Of a DNA stretch of 64,000 bases, positions 8,040-16,008 are shown piece after piece; positions within the stretch are counted from its first letter, which is position 1, and each line of letters opens with the position of its first letter. Location of the stretch: positions 17,491 through 81,490 of the forward strand of contig CAKUXO010000005.1 of the NCBI GenBank assembly GCA_934700385.1, written 5' to 3'. This stretch comes from an uncultured Candidatus Melainabacteria bacterium (GTDB taxonomy: Bacteria; Cyanobacteriota; Vampirovibrionia; Gastranaerophilales; Gastranaerophilaceae). Made by a program: the position numbers and the translations under genes. The notes under the pieces were generated by a model. It saw nothing but the letters and a program-made list of their open reading frames with translations. It was not told the DNA's origin and did not search any database.

Positions 8040-8237
8040 ATGTATAACGTATTTGTAAAGAAAAAAGGTGCTTATAACCCAGATTTAATGGGTGAATTTG
8101 CTAATATCAACGACGCTATTAAATTAGCTAACGATTTAAAAGCAAAAGATGAAACAATTTCTTACACAATTGAAGAAACATCAGGTCACTTTGATAGCTA
8201 TGGAGAGCCTTTAACAACAATTGTTAAAAGAGGATAA
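8040..8237 (+). CDS. Hypothetical 65-residue protein
   Basis: I do not recognise it. It is a small, probably alpha/beta protein (VFVKKKGAY, then a helix INDAIKLANDLKAK, then a strand ISYTIEETSG). It has one of the best Shine-Dalgarno sequences in the window (GGAGGAA, 8031-8037), which suggests high expression. It lies 32 bases after acpS and is followed by two hairpins. Confidence 0.65.
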   Translation: MYNVFVKKKGAYNPDLMGEFANINDAIKLANDLKAKDETISYTIEETSGHFDSYGEPLTTIVKRG

Positions 8238-8251
8238 TTTTAAATATCAAA

Positions 8252-8279
8252 AAGCGCACCTTAGAGGAAAAGTGCGCTT
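8252..8279. terminator. Hairpin after the 65-residue gene
   Basis: Stem AAGCGCAC / GTGCGCTT with a 12-base loop. It lacks a long T tract and may act with the second hairpin at 8293. Confidence 0.6.
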
Positions 8280-8292
8280 AAAACTGGATTTG

Positions 8293-8336
8293 ACACAGTG
8301 GATTTCTTCAATTATATAGTTCCACTGTGTTATTTT
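8293..8336. terminator. Bidirectional terminator between convergent genes
   Basis: A 10-bp stem ACACAGTGGA / TCCACTGTGT encloses an 18-base loop and is followed by TATTTTTTA on the plus strand. The stop codon of the YitT-like gene overlaps its right side. Confidence 0.7.
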
Positions 8337-9160
8337 TTATAACGTTTTCCATACACTTCATGGACATTTTCAATAGATAAAAAAGCATCTTTATCAATTG
8401 AAGTTATTAATTCTTTAAGTTTATAAAGCTCAATTCTAGGAACAATACAATATACCATTGTTTTAGCGGTTTTAGAATATCCACCTTGAGCTTCAATGTA
8501 TGTTACAGTTTTATCAAATTTTTCAATAATTCCTTGACCAATTTCAAAACCTTTATCTGAAATAATCCTAATTGATTTTTCTTCGCTTAAACCTTGAACA
8601 ATCATATCAATAGCTCTATAAGCAACAATATATGTCAAAGTTGAATACATCGCTTGCTCCCAGCCATATAAAAATCCTGCGGTTAAAAATACAAAAACAT
8701 TAATAACCATAATTATTTCGCCGACTGAAAAAGGATATTTTTTAGAAACTTTCATCGCTAAAATTTCTGTACCATCCATACAAGCACTATTTTTAAGGAC
8801 AATACCAACCCCTACCCCTAAAATTCCGCCGCCAAACATAGCAGCTAAAAGTAAGTCATTAGTGATTATATGAAAATTACTTGAAATTAAATTAACAAAA
8901 AATGCCAAAATTCCGACGCTATAAAGAGCAAGAAAAACAAATCTTTTTCCAAATTCATTTAAAGCCAAAAAGAAGAATGGAATGTTTAAAAAGACAAGAA
9001 ATACACCAAGATTGACCTTTGTGACATAACTTGCCATAATAGATACACCGACTATTCCGCCATCTATCATTTGATTAGGAATTAAAAAACATTCTAGGGC
9101 AAAAGCCGCTAGAAAAGCACCAATTGTGCAAAAAATTAAATTAATTAAAGTTTCTTTCAT
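8330..9160 (-). CDS. YitT family membrane protein (DUF161 + DUF2179)
   Basis: The 276-residue protein has five or six membrane helices in its first 200 residues, with the family segments FLIPNQMIDGGIVGVSIM and GGILGVGVGIVLKNSACMDG. A soluble C-terminal DUF2179 domain follows (SIRIISDKGFEIGQGII to IENVHEVYGKRYKK). The family function is unresolved. I chose the ATG at 9160 because the longer reading frame (to 9280) would run through the divergent lipoprotein gene. The start codons of the two divergent genes are only 22 bases apart. Confidence 0.85.
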   Translation of the reverse strand: MKETLINLIFCTIGAFLAAFALECFLIPNQMIDGGIVGVSIMASYVTKVNLGVFLVFLNIPFFFLALNEFGKRFVFLALYSVGILAFFVNLISSNFHIITNDLLLAAMFGGGILGVGVGIVLKNSACMDGTEILAMKVSKKYPFSVGEIIMVINVFVFLTAGFLYGWEQAMYSTLTYIVAYRAIDMIVQGLSEEKSIRIISDKGFEIGQGIIEKFDKTVTYIEAQGGYSKTAKTMVYCIVPRIELYKLKELITSIDKDAFLSIENVHEVYGKRYKK

Positions 9161-9182
9161 TGTTTTATGATAATATATTTTT

Positions 9183-9968
9183 ATGAAAAAGTATATATTT
9201 TTTTTAGTAACAATTTTTCTATTTTGTTTTCTGGTTTCGGGTTGTAATAAAAACACCGCCCCACAAGACGATTTAAGCATAATTAAAGAAAGAGGATATT
9301 TAATTGTCGGAGTAAAAAACGATTCTCCGCCTTTTGGTTACTATAAAAATAAAAAATTAGTCGGGATTGATATTAAACTTGCTAAAGAAATTGCAAACTC
9401 AATTTTTAAAAATTCAAGCCCTGATAACATTAAATATGTAATTGTGAACCCTCAAAATCGCATTTTAAAATTAAATTCTAAAGAAGTTGATATTTTAGTT
9501 GCAACAATGAGTGTAAATGAAAAAAGAAAACTTGTTTTAGACTTTTCACTCCCTTATTTTGTGGCTAATCAAAAACTACTTGTAAGACAAGGTTCTAAAA
9601 TCACTAATCTTCAATATTTCAACTCCAATGGCAAAATCGCCATTATTCTAGGCGCAACCGGAGATAAAATTCTTCATTTAATTGCACCTAATGCAAGAAT
9701 TGTTGGGGCTAAAACATATCCTGAAGCATATAAACTTCTTCAAACAAGGGCAGTGGACGCCGTTTTTGGGGATGATTGCATTTTAGAAGGGATAAATAGT
9801 TCTAAAAAATTTAAACTGATAAACAGAGCCTATTCTAATGAATATTACGCAGTTGCCTTAAGAAAATCTGAAAATTCTAAAGAATTAATGGAAGTTGTCA
9901 ATTCAACAATCACTATGTTGTCTGATGAGAAAAAATTAACTTTTGTTAAGCGCAGAATGAAAAAATAA
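9183..9968 (+). CDS. Amino-acid-type ABC transporter substrate-binding lipoprotein
   Basis: Residues 1-21 are a lipoprotein signal peptide ending in the lipobox LVSGC, so the mature protein is anchored by a lipidated Cys. The rest is a family 3 solute-binding domain (SBP_bac_3): KERGYLIVGVKNDSPPFGYY, LVGIDIKLAKEIA, DILVATMSVNEKRKLVLDFS and DAVFGDDCILEG are the usual segments for amino-acid binding. No permease or ATPase gene is adjacent. The likely -10 (GATAAT, 9169-9174) lies 8 bases before the ATG, so the mRNA is probably leaderless. Confidence 0.85.
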   Translation: MKKYIFFLVTIFLFCFLVSGCNKNTAPQDDLSIIKERGYLIVGVKNDSPPFGYYKNKKLVGIDIKLAKEIANSIFKNSSPDNIKYVIVNPQNRILKLNSKEVDILVATMSVNEKRKLVLDFSLPYFVANQKLLVRQGSKITNLQYFNSNGKIAIILGATGDKILHLIAPNARIVGAKTYPEAYKLLQTRAVDAVFGDDCILEGINSSKKFKLINRAYSNEYYAVALRKSENSKELMEVVNSTITMLSDEKKLTFVKRRMKK

Positions 9969-10023
9969 CTATTATTGTAGTTTTTTGGCTATAATTTAAA
10001 CAGCTAATATTTTGGTAAATTAG

Positions 10024-12105
10024 ATGGATAGAAAAAATAAAAAACTATATTTTTGGTATGCGCTTTTTTGGATTTTTGTTTTTGTAGCGCTTTATTTGGG
10101 CTATGGTGTTTATTTTATAGACATAACTTCAACAAAATCAAAATGGCTTGGGCTTTTTGCTTCAGCGGTTTCAATTTTACTTTTTGCAAGTAAGGTTTTA
10201 GAAGTTTCATATTCAAAAGACAGAAATGAAATTATTGCAAAATATGAAAAAATGTTTTTAAAGGGCGGTTTTTCATTCATTAAAAATCAATCTAAAATTT
10301 TAATTCCATTTTATTTATTAATTTGTTGTTTTCTTTTTAAAATAGTTCAATTGCCTTTTATTATCTGTAGCTTAGTTGCACTTATTTTAGGCTATTTTTT
10401 AATTATTTCAATCGTTTTTTTATTATCTAAAATCTATTCAAAAAATTTAAGCAAAAATCAAGAATACATTAAAAATTCAAGAAAAATCTCTTTTATGCTT
10501 TCAAAAGGAATTGCCTTTTTAACAATTGGTCTTTGCTTTGGAACAATTGTTGTTTTATATCATATTTTTAAAGATTACGAGGCTTTATATGGCTATTTAC
10601 TTGGTTTCAGCTTAATTAGCGCATTTTTCACCTTGAATTATTCTTTTATAAAAACATCTTTAAAAAATACAAACGTTGCTTTTTCAAAGACATTTGATGT
10701 TATTACTTTTGAAGATAAAAGAAATCCGATTGTTTTTTCTAATCAGATTATTAAAAATTTCTTTGAACCTGTTATTTTTTCATTGTGGTTTTTTGAAATT
10801 TTTAGCATAATTTTAATTTGCTCAATAAGCCTTGGGGCTTTAACTTTAAATTTAATGGGCGCATTTTTGCCGATTATCTTATATTCTAATATGGTTTTTG
10901 TTTCAATCTTTTTAAGTTTGTTACCTAAAAAAGTTAAAGATTTAAAAAATCCATCTAAAAGGCTTTATTTTCTTAGCCTTTTAGCAACAGGATTATTAAT
11001 TTTAGCAAGCTATGTTGTTGTTAGAATTTGGTTTTTAGATTCAATTGAAGTTTGCTATCCTGTTATAATTGGCTTAATTTGCGGATTTTTAGGATTATTT
11101 ATTAATTCAAATTTAACCTCACGCAAAGCAAAATCTTCTAAAGTAATTATTAATTCTCTTAACATTAATAACTTAAATTTCATTTTACAAGGAATTAAAG
11201 AAAGTTTTAAATCTGTTTTAGCGCCAGTTTTAAATATTGCGCTTGGTTTAACTTTTTCTTTTGTTTTAATAGATGGAATAGAAGCGCCTATGCTTGGTGT
11301 TTGGGGAATGTTATTATTTGGAATAGGTTTTAGCTCTTTATTTTTAATTTTTATGCCATTAAACATTTATTCAATTTTAAATAAAAATATTTCAAATTTA
11401 ATTAGAGCTAATCAAGATGAAAAACCTTTAATTTTAAAAGAAAAAATTTCATCTCTCCTTTTAAAAGGACAAACTTACGTTGTTTCAAGTGTTATTGTTG
11501 CAATAATTACGATTATGATAGCATATTGTAATGTAATTGAGCTTGAAGAAGTAGATTTATTAAATCCTTATGTAATGACTTCGATTTTAATTGGGGTGGC
11601 TTTTCCATTTTTATTTTTAGGTTATTGTTGTGGGATTGTTTCAAAATTAACTTCAAATTTTCTTTTTGAAATTAAAAAACAGTTTGAATTTAATCCAAAA
11701 ATTTTATCAAATGAAATTAAACCAAACTATATTTTAAGTTTAAAATTATGCACTAAAAAATCTTCTAGTTATATTTTGAAAATAATTATTCCGATTATTT
11801 GTGTTTTATTTTTAATTGTGTTTTGCTTTAAAACAGAGGCTCTAGCAGGCTTTGTTATGGGTAATTTATTAAGTTCTATTGGGCTTATGTTTATTATTTC
11901 AAACATCTATTCAATTTTTGAAGGGGCAAAAAATCGTCTTAAACATTTTAATTTAGATTTAGATGATTTTAAAATTGAAAGTTGCGAAAATATTTTATCT
12001 TTATTAAAAAATTTAATTATACCGACAATTAGCGTTTTAATTAAACTTTTTGCGGTTATGGCTTTAAGTTTAATTCCTCTTTTTAGAATTTTTACTATGA
12101 TTTAA
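10024..12105 (+). CDS. Membrane-bound pyrophosphatase homologue with degraded catalytic motifs
   Basis: The 693-residue protein has about 15-16 membrane helices and the length of H+/Na+-pumping pyrophosphatases. It can be aligned without gaps at the family's landmark regions. EDKRNP (230-235) matches EDDPRNP before the DNVGDNVGD motif. 421-500 matches the GLYGIALAAVGML to ALTALALF region, and LNPYVMTSILIGVAFPFLF (513-531) matches the NPRVLVGLLIGGALPFLF helix. VLIKLFAVMAL (671-681) matches the C-terminal NPLIKLMN. Yet most pyrophosphate/Mg2+ ligands are replaced: the four Asp of DNVGDNVGDVAGMGAD become Asn, Lys, Glu and Trp, and GDTVGDPFKDTAGP reads CENILSLLKNLIIP. The frame is intact, so it looks like a maintained pseudoenzyme. 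It starts the unit with the YjbQ-like gene. Confidence 0.75.
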   Translation: MDRKNKKLYFWYALFWIFVFVALYLGYGVYFIDITSTKSKWLGLFASAVSILLFASKVLEVSYSKDRNEIIAKYEKMFLKGGFSFIKNQSKILIPFYLLICCFLFKIVQLPFIICSLVALILGYFLIISIVFLLSKIYSKNLSKNQEYIKNSRKISFMLSKGIAFLTIGLCFGTIVVLYHIFKDYEALYGYLLGFSLISAFFTLNYSFIKTSLKNTNVAFSKTFDVITFEDKRNPIVFSNQIIKNFFEPVIFSLWFFEIFSIILICSISLGALTLNLMGAFLPIILYSNMVFVSIFLSLLPKKVKDLKNPSKRLYFLSLLATGLLILASYVVVRIWFLDSIEVCYPVIIGLICGFLGLFINSNLTSRKAKSSKVIINSLNINNLNFILQGIKESFKSVLAPVLNIALGLTFSFVLIDGIEAPMLGVWGMLLFGIGFSSLFLIFMPLNIYSILNKNISNLIRANQDEKPLILKEKISSLLLKGQTYVVSSVIVAIITIMIAYCNVIELEEVDLLNPYVMTSILIGVAFPFLFLGYCCGIVSKLTSNFLFEIKKQFEFNPKILSNEIKPNYILSLKLCTKKSSSYILKIIIPIICVLFLIVFCFKTEALAGFVMGNLLSSIGLMFIISNIYSIFEGAKNRLKHFNLDLDDFKIESCENILSLLKNLIIPTISVLIKLFAVMALSLIPLFRIFTMI

Positions 12106-12116
12106 AAGGTTTTTAA

Positions 12117-12536
12117 GTGGCAGTTATTATTGAAAAATTTAATATTACAACAGAGGGCTTTTCAAATACAATCGATGTAACAGATAAAGTTATTTCTATT
12201 GTTAAAGAAAAAAATCTTGAAAATGCTTTTGTTGAAGTCATTTCGCCTTATGAAACAATGAGCGTTATTTTAGCTAATTCAGATAGAAATTTTGTTTCTG
12301 ATTTAATTAATTTTTTAGATAATCTTTTTCCAATTAACAGAAACTATAGCTATGACAGTGTTTCAAAAGAAGCAAACGCAGCCGCCATTTTAAAAGCAAA
12401 CTATTTAAAAAGCAGTGCTTCAATTAGTTTTTTAAGGGGTAATCCTATTTTATTAAACAATCAAAGGATTTTAGCCATTGATTTTGATTTTAAAATGGGT
12501 AATCAAAAAGAAATTTTAGTTAATATAATATATTAA
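12117..12536 (+). CDS. YjbQ/UPF0047-like protein lacking conserved histidines
   Basis: The 139-residue protein fits the YjbQ (UPF0047) family, in which some members have thiamine-phosphate synthase activity. NITTEGFSNTIDVTDKV (9-25) is the typical first hairpin and SPYETMSVILANSD (43-56) matches the PHTTAGVTINENAD segment. NAAAILKANYLKSSASISF (87-105) matches the NAHIKASLLGSS segment and RILAIDFDFKMG the final strands. The conserved His of PHTT is Tyr45 and that of N-AHI is Ala, so the family's usual activity is doubtful. It starts at GTG, 11 bases after the membrane pyrophosphatase homologue, with AAAAGG as ribosome binding site. Confidence 0.65.
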   Translation: MAVIIEKFNITTEGFSNTIDVTDKVISIVKEKNLENAFVEVISPYETMSVILANSDRNFVSDLINFLDNLFPINRNYSYDSVSKEANAAAILKANYLKSSASISFLRGNPILLNNQRILAIDFDFKMGNQKEILVNIIY

Positions 12537-12553
12537 ATTTTGCAGGATAAATT

Positions 12554-14176
12554 ATGACAAAAAAGATAAAAGAACAAATTAAATTTTATACTGATTTATT
12601 AAAAAATGGGGAATTTCTTCTTTTAAAATCTAAAGATTCATATTTTAAAACACATTATTCATCTTCTCCACTTGCCCTTTTAACAGGCTTTTTAGGGACT
12701 GCAGGAGAAGCTATTATAGATAAAACAGGTAAAATCACCCTTTTTGTTGATACAAGATATCATATTTTAGCCCAAAAACAAATTTATCCTGAAATTGAGC
12801 TTTATAAAATGGATTTAGGGGAAAGTTTTTTTGAAGCATTTGAAAAAAGGTTTCAAAAAGGCAAAGTGCTTTATGTTTCAAATGATATTTATCTAAATGA
12901 ATATTTAAAGTTAGACAAGATTTTTGATTTAAGAACGTATCAATTACCTGATAATTTCTTAAAAAATAAAGATTTAGATGAAAAGGCAACAATTTTTCAA
13001 ATTGACGAAAAAATTGATAAACAGAGTTTTGATTTTAAAATTGAAAAATTTAAAAAATTAAATCCAAACATTGAAAAAACAGTTGTTTTTAACTTAGATG
13101 AAATTTCATATTTAACTAATTTAAGATGTTTTCAAGCTAAAAACAGCTCTAATTTTCAATCTATTTTATATTTAGATTTAAAAAATTCAATTTATGTTTT
13201 ATTTTGCGATTTAATTTCTGAAAAAAATCTTAAAAATGAGTCTTTTAAGGTTGATAGATTAGATAATTTTATTAATTTTATTTCTTCAAAAGAGGGTGAA
13301 ATTTTTCTTAATGTAGAAGATATTAACTTAAAAAACTTTTTAGCAATTAAAAAACCAAAAGAATTAAAGAAAAATTCCCTTGCCCTTTTAGCTTCAATTA
13401 AACCAAAAAGCGTTATTGAACACTTAAAAGATTGTTTTTATAAAACAGATTGTTCTATTTTAGGTTTTAAAAATAAATTAAAAGTCGGCTTATCTGAATT
13501 TGAACTTGCTGAAATTTTTGAAAATGAAATGCGCTTAAATGGTGCATTGGATTTATCTTTTAAAACAATTTTAGCGCTTGATGAAAACTCTGCTTCAATT
13601 CATTATTCAAGTTATGATAAAAATAAAATTTTAAAAAACGAAAGCCTGATTTTGCTTGATTGTGGCGGATATTATGAGGGCGGTTTTGCAACAGATATAA
13701 CAAGAGTTTTTTATTTTGGACAAAACCCAAAACCAATTTATAAAAAAATATATACAAACGTTTTAAAAGCATTTTTGGCTTGTTATTTTTCTAATGAAAC
13801 AAACGCAAAAGAGCTTGATTTAATGGCAAGAAAAATTTTAAAACCTTTTGAAAAAGAAGGATTTTATTTTAACCATGGGCTTGGGCATGGAATAGGTACA
13901 TCTGTTCATCAAAACCCGCCTTTGTTATCTTTTTTATCCAAAGATATAATTCAGCCTTATCAAACCCATTCAATTGAACCGGGGCTTTATGGCAAAAGCA
14001 AAGATGGAGAAGAATTTGGAATAAGAATTGAAAATTGTGTTTATAGTGACTTAAATTATGATAAAATATCTTTATCAAAATTTCCATTTGAGGAAAAATT
14101 AATTGACTATAGCATTTTAAATATTAATGAAGCTCAAGCTGTTAAAAAATGGCAAAAAGATTTTGAAATGCTTTAA
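12554..14176 (+). CDS. pepP: M24 family Xaa-Pro aminopeptidase
   Basis: This 540-residue protein has the aminopeptidase P architecture: two N-terminal creatinase-like domains (about 1-310) and a C-terminal pita-bread catalytic domain. The dinuclear metal ligands are visible in order: Asp in LILLDCGGYYEGG, Asp in GFATDITRVF, His in HGLGHGIGTSVHQNPP, Glu in HSIEPGLYG and Glu in GIRIENCV. It removes N-terminal residues that precede proline. It is the third gene of the unit starting with the pyrophosphatase homologue, 17 bases after the YjbQ-like gene. Confidence 0.85.
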   Translation: MTKKIKEQIKFYTDLLKNGEFLLLKSKDSYFKTHYSSSPLALLTGFLGTAGEAIIDKTGKITLFVDTRYHILAQKQIYPEIELYKMDLGESFFEAFEKRFQKGKVLYVSNDIYLNEYLKLDKIFDLRTYQLPDNFLKNKDLDEKATIFQIDEKIDKQSFDFKIEKFKKLNPNIEKTVVFNLDEISYLTNLRCFQAKNSSNFQSILYLDLKNSIYVLFCDLISEKNLKNESFKVDRLDNFINFISSKEGEIFLNVEDINLKNFLAIKKPKELKKNSLALLASIKPKSVIEHLKDCFYKTDCSILGFKNKLKVGLSEFELAEIFENEMRLNGALDLSFKTILALDENSASIHYSSYDKNKILKNESLILLDCGGYYEGGFATDITRVFYFGQNPKPIYKKIYTNVLKAFLACYFSNETNAKELDLMARKILKPFEKEGFYFNHGLGHGIGTSVHQNPPLLSFLSKDIIQPYQTHSIEPGLYGKSKDGEEFGIRIENCVYSDLNYDKISLSKFPFEEKLIDYSILNINEAQAVKKWQKDFEML

Positions 14177-14191
14177 AATTAAAGGAATTTT

Positions 14192-14962
14192 ATGAACACA
14201 ATTGAATTAACAAGCCTGCAAAATGATTTAGTTAAGTTTGCAATAAAACTTCAAACTCCGAAACAAAGAAAACTTGAAAAACTTATCTTTTTTGATGGCT
14301 TTAAGACTATGGAAGGTTTTATTCAAGATAAAATTTCTTTTGAATATGTTTTTCTTAAAAAAGACAACCCTTTAGTTGAAAAATTTAATGAAAAAAACAC
14401 AAAAAATCTTGTTTTTGTTACAGATGATATTTTAAAAAAAATTTCAACGACAAAAAGCCCCTCATTGGTTGCAGGAATAATAAAAGAGCCTGAAATTAAT
14501 CAGGAAAATTTTTTAAAATTAAATAAAATTGTTCTTTTAGAGGGAATTAAAGATGCAGGAAATTTAGGGACGATTATTCGCTCTGCTGCTGCTTTTGGGA
14601 TGGATGGCATAATTCTTTTAGGAGATTGCGTTGATTTATATAACACAAAAACAATCCGCTCTAGTGCGCAAAATATCTTTAAATTACCGATTTTAAGAAC
14701 AAAAGATTTTGATTTTATAAAAAAACTTAAAAAAACTCATCCTCTTATTTCAACAGTTGTTAATTCTAATCAAAATTTTTATGATTATAATTTTAATGAA
14801 AAATTTATTTTAGCCTTTGGTGAAGAAGCATGCGGTATGAGCGAAAAATTAATTAATTTAAGCGATGAACTTTTAACTTTTAGGATGAAAAACAAGGTAG
14901 AATCAATAAACTTAGCTATTTGCGCATCTGTATCTTTTGCTTTAATTGATTCAAAAAAATAA
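14192..14962 (+). CDS. TrmH/SpoU family RNA 2'-O-methyltransferase
   Basis: The 256-residue protein has an N-terminal L30e-like substrate domain (about 1-105) and a C-terminal knotted SPOUT domain. SPOUT motifs are present: LLEGIKDAGNLGTIIRSAAA (motif 1 with the catalytic Arg), FILAFGEEACGMSE (motif 2) and VESINLAICASVSFAL (motif 3). Related enzymes methylate 23S rRNA (RlmB, TsnR) or tRNA (TrmH); I cannot tell which here. A Shine-Dalgarno AAAGGAA precedes the ATG, and it is the last gene of the 10.0-15.0 kb unit. Confidence 0.8.
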   Translation: MNTIELTSLQNDLVKFAIKLQTPKQRKLEKLIFFDGFKTMEGFIQDKISFEYVFLKKDNPLVEKFNEKNTKNLVFVTDDILKKISTTKSPSLVAGIIKEPEINQENFLKLNKIVLLEGIKDAGNLGTIIRSAAAFGMDGIILLGDCVDLYNTKTIRSSAQNIFKLPILRTKDFDFIKKLKKTHPLISTVVNSNQNFYDYNFNEKFILAFGEEACGMSEKLINLSDELLTFRMKNKVESINLAICASVSFALIDSKK

Positions 14963-15050
14963 AAATAACCAAATATCTAAACCTATTTATTTATTGCCAT
15001 GACTTTTAAAATATGATATTATATTTTTACAGAAAAATTCAGAGGTATAA

Positions 15051-15248
15051 ATGCGTATCCAACCCGCAATGCAGCGTTTTAACAGTTCAATAAAGAAAAC
15101 GAATAAAATAAAACAAAATAATCGTAAAATGAATGAAAACACTCGCTTTGAAAACAGATACACCGGTGTGGCAAGTCGAGATTTAGCATACGCAAGTATG
15201 CACGACAGTGCTATAGCTAAAGATTTAAAATTAATGGGTTTAATTTAG
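15051..15248 (+). CDS. Hypothetical basic 65-residue protein
   Basis: I do not recognise it. It is basic and low in hydrophobic residues, begins MRIQPAMQRFNSSIKK, and has an Asn/Lys-rich middle and a C-terminal helix. The start codon has a good ribosome binding site (CAGAGGT). It sits 15 bases before the prepilin gene and is probably co-transcribed with it, so it may accompany the pilus-like system, but nothing in the sequence proves this. Confidence 0.55.
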   Translation: MRIQPAMQRFNSSIKKTNKIKQNNRKMNENTRFENRYTGVASRDLAYASMHDSAIAKDLKLMGLI

Positions 15249-15263
15249 CCCGAGGATTTAATA

Positions 15264-15989
15264 ATGAAAAAAGCTTTTACCCTTGCCGAAATTATGATTG
15301 TTCTTACAGTTATTGGTATTTTGACGGCAATTTTATTACCCGTTGCTTTCCATTCAACCCCTGATGAAGCGGCTATGAAATTTAAAAAAGCCAACGCTAA
15401 TTTAGGAACTTTAGTTAGAGAAATGGTTAGCTCAGAAAAATATTACAAAGAAGGCGATTTTGGTAAAACCGCAAGTGGCAGCGATGTTGCTGATGTTGAT
15501 TATTTTTGCAGAGTTTTTGCTGATTTAATCTCTACAAAAGAAGTAAATTGCTTTAAAGGTAAAGCTGCCTCTACTCCAGCATATTTTGAAAGAGTAACCG
15601 TTTCAGGTTCAGGCTCAACTGCCACAGAAACAGCTAACGACTTAGCAGGATTAGATACAGCTTGTGAAACCGTACCAACTCAAGATAGTAAACCAGCTGG
15701 CGTTACAACGGTTGATGGCGTATTTTGGTATGAAGCATCCCCAGGGACAATGTTTTCAGCTAAAGTTACAGAAAGTAGCGAAGAAAAAAGAGTATTTTCA
15801 GATCCATCAGGTGCTGCTAATTTTGCAGACGCAAAAGGATTTGATAACAGATATAAAGTATTTTGTATAGATGTTGATGGTAATGGTTCTGAAGCACCTT
15901 TTGGTTATGGTATTCGTGCCGACGGTAAAATTTTAGCAGGCGCAAGAGCGCTTGAATGGATTAACAAATCTATACAAACGGAAGGGTAA
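15264..15989 (+). CDS. Type IV pilin-like / pseudopilin protein
   Basis: It begins with a class III signal, MKKA followed by FTLAEIMIVLTVIGILTAIL, which contains the Glu at mature position 5 and a roughly 20-residue hydrophobic helix. The residue before the cleavage site is Ala instead of the usual Gly. The remaining ~220 residues form a soluble head with four Cys (FCRVF, VNCFK, DTACE, FCIDVDGNG), which suggests disulfides. The final VDGNGSEAPFGYGIRADGK segment resembles a pilin-head Ca2+-type loop. No other pilus genes are nearby. Confidence 0.85.
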   Translation: MKKAFTLAEIMIVLTVIGILTAILLPVAFHSTPDEAAMKFKKANANLGTLVREMVSSEKYYKEGDFGKTASGSDVADVDYFCRVFADLISTKEVNCFKGKAASTPAYFERVTVSGSGSTATETANDLAGLDTACETVPTQDSKPAGVTTVDGVFWYEASPGTMFSAKVTESSEEKRVFSDPSGAANFADAKGFDNRYKVFCIDVDGNGSEAPFGYGIRADGKILAGARALEWINKSIQTEG

Positions 15990-16008
15990 ATTAAAAGGAA
16001 TTAAATTG

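Noticed and set aside
11055..11366. Minus-strand open frame of 103 codons inside the membrane pyrophosphatase homologue
   Set aside because: It is a shadow of the plus-strand coding frame with AT-rich repeats and lacks start signals.
10024..12105. Calling the membrane pyrophosphatase homologue an active proton pump
   Set aside because: The pyrophosphate and Mg2+ binding Asp residues are not present, so an active call cannot be supported.
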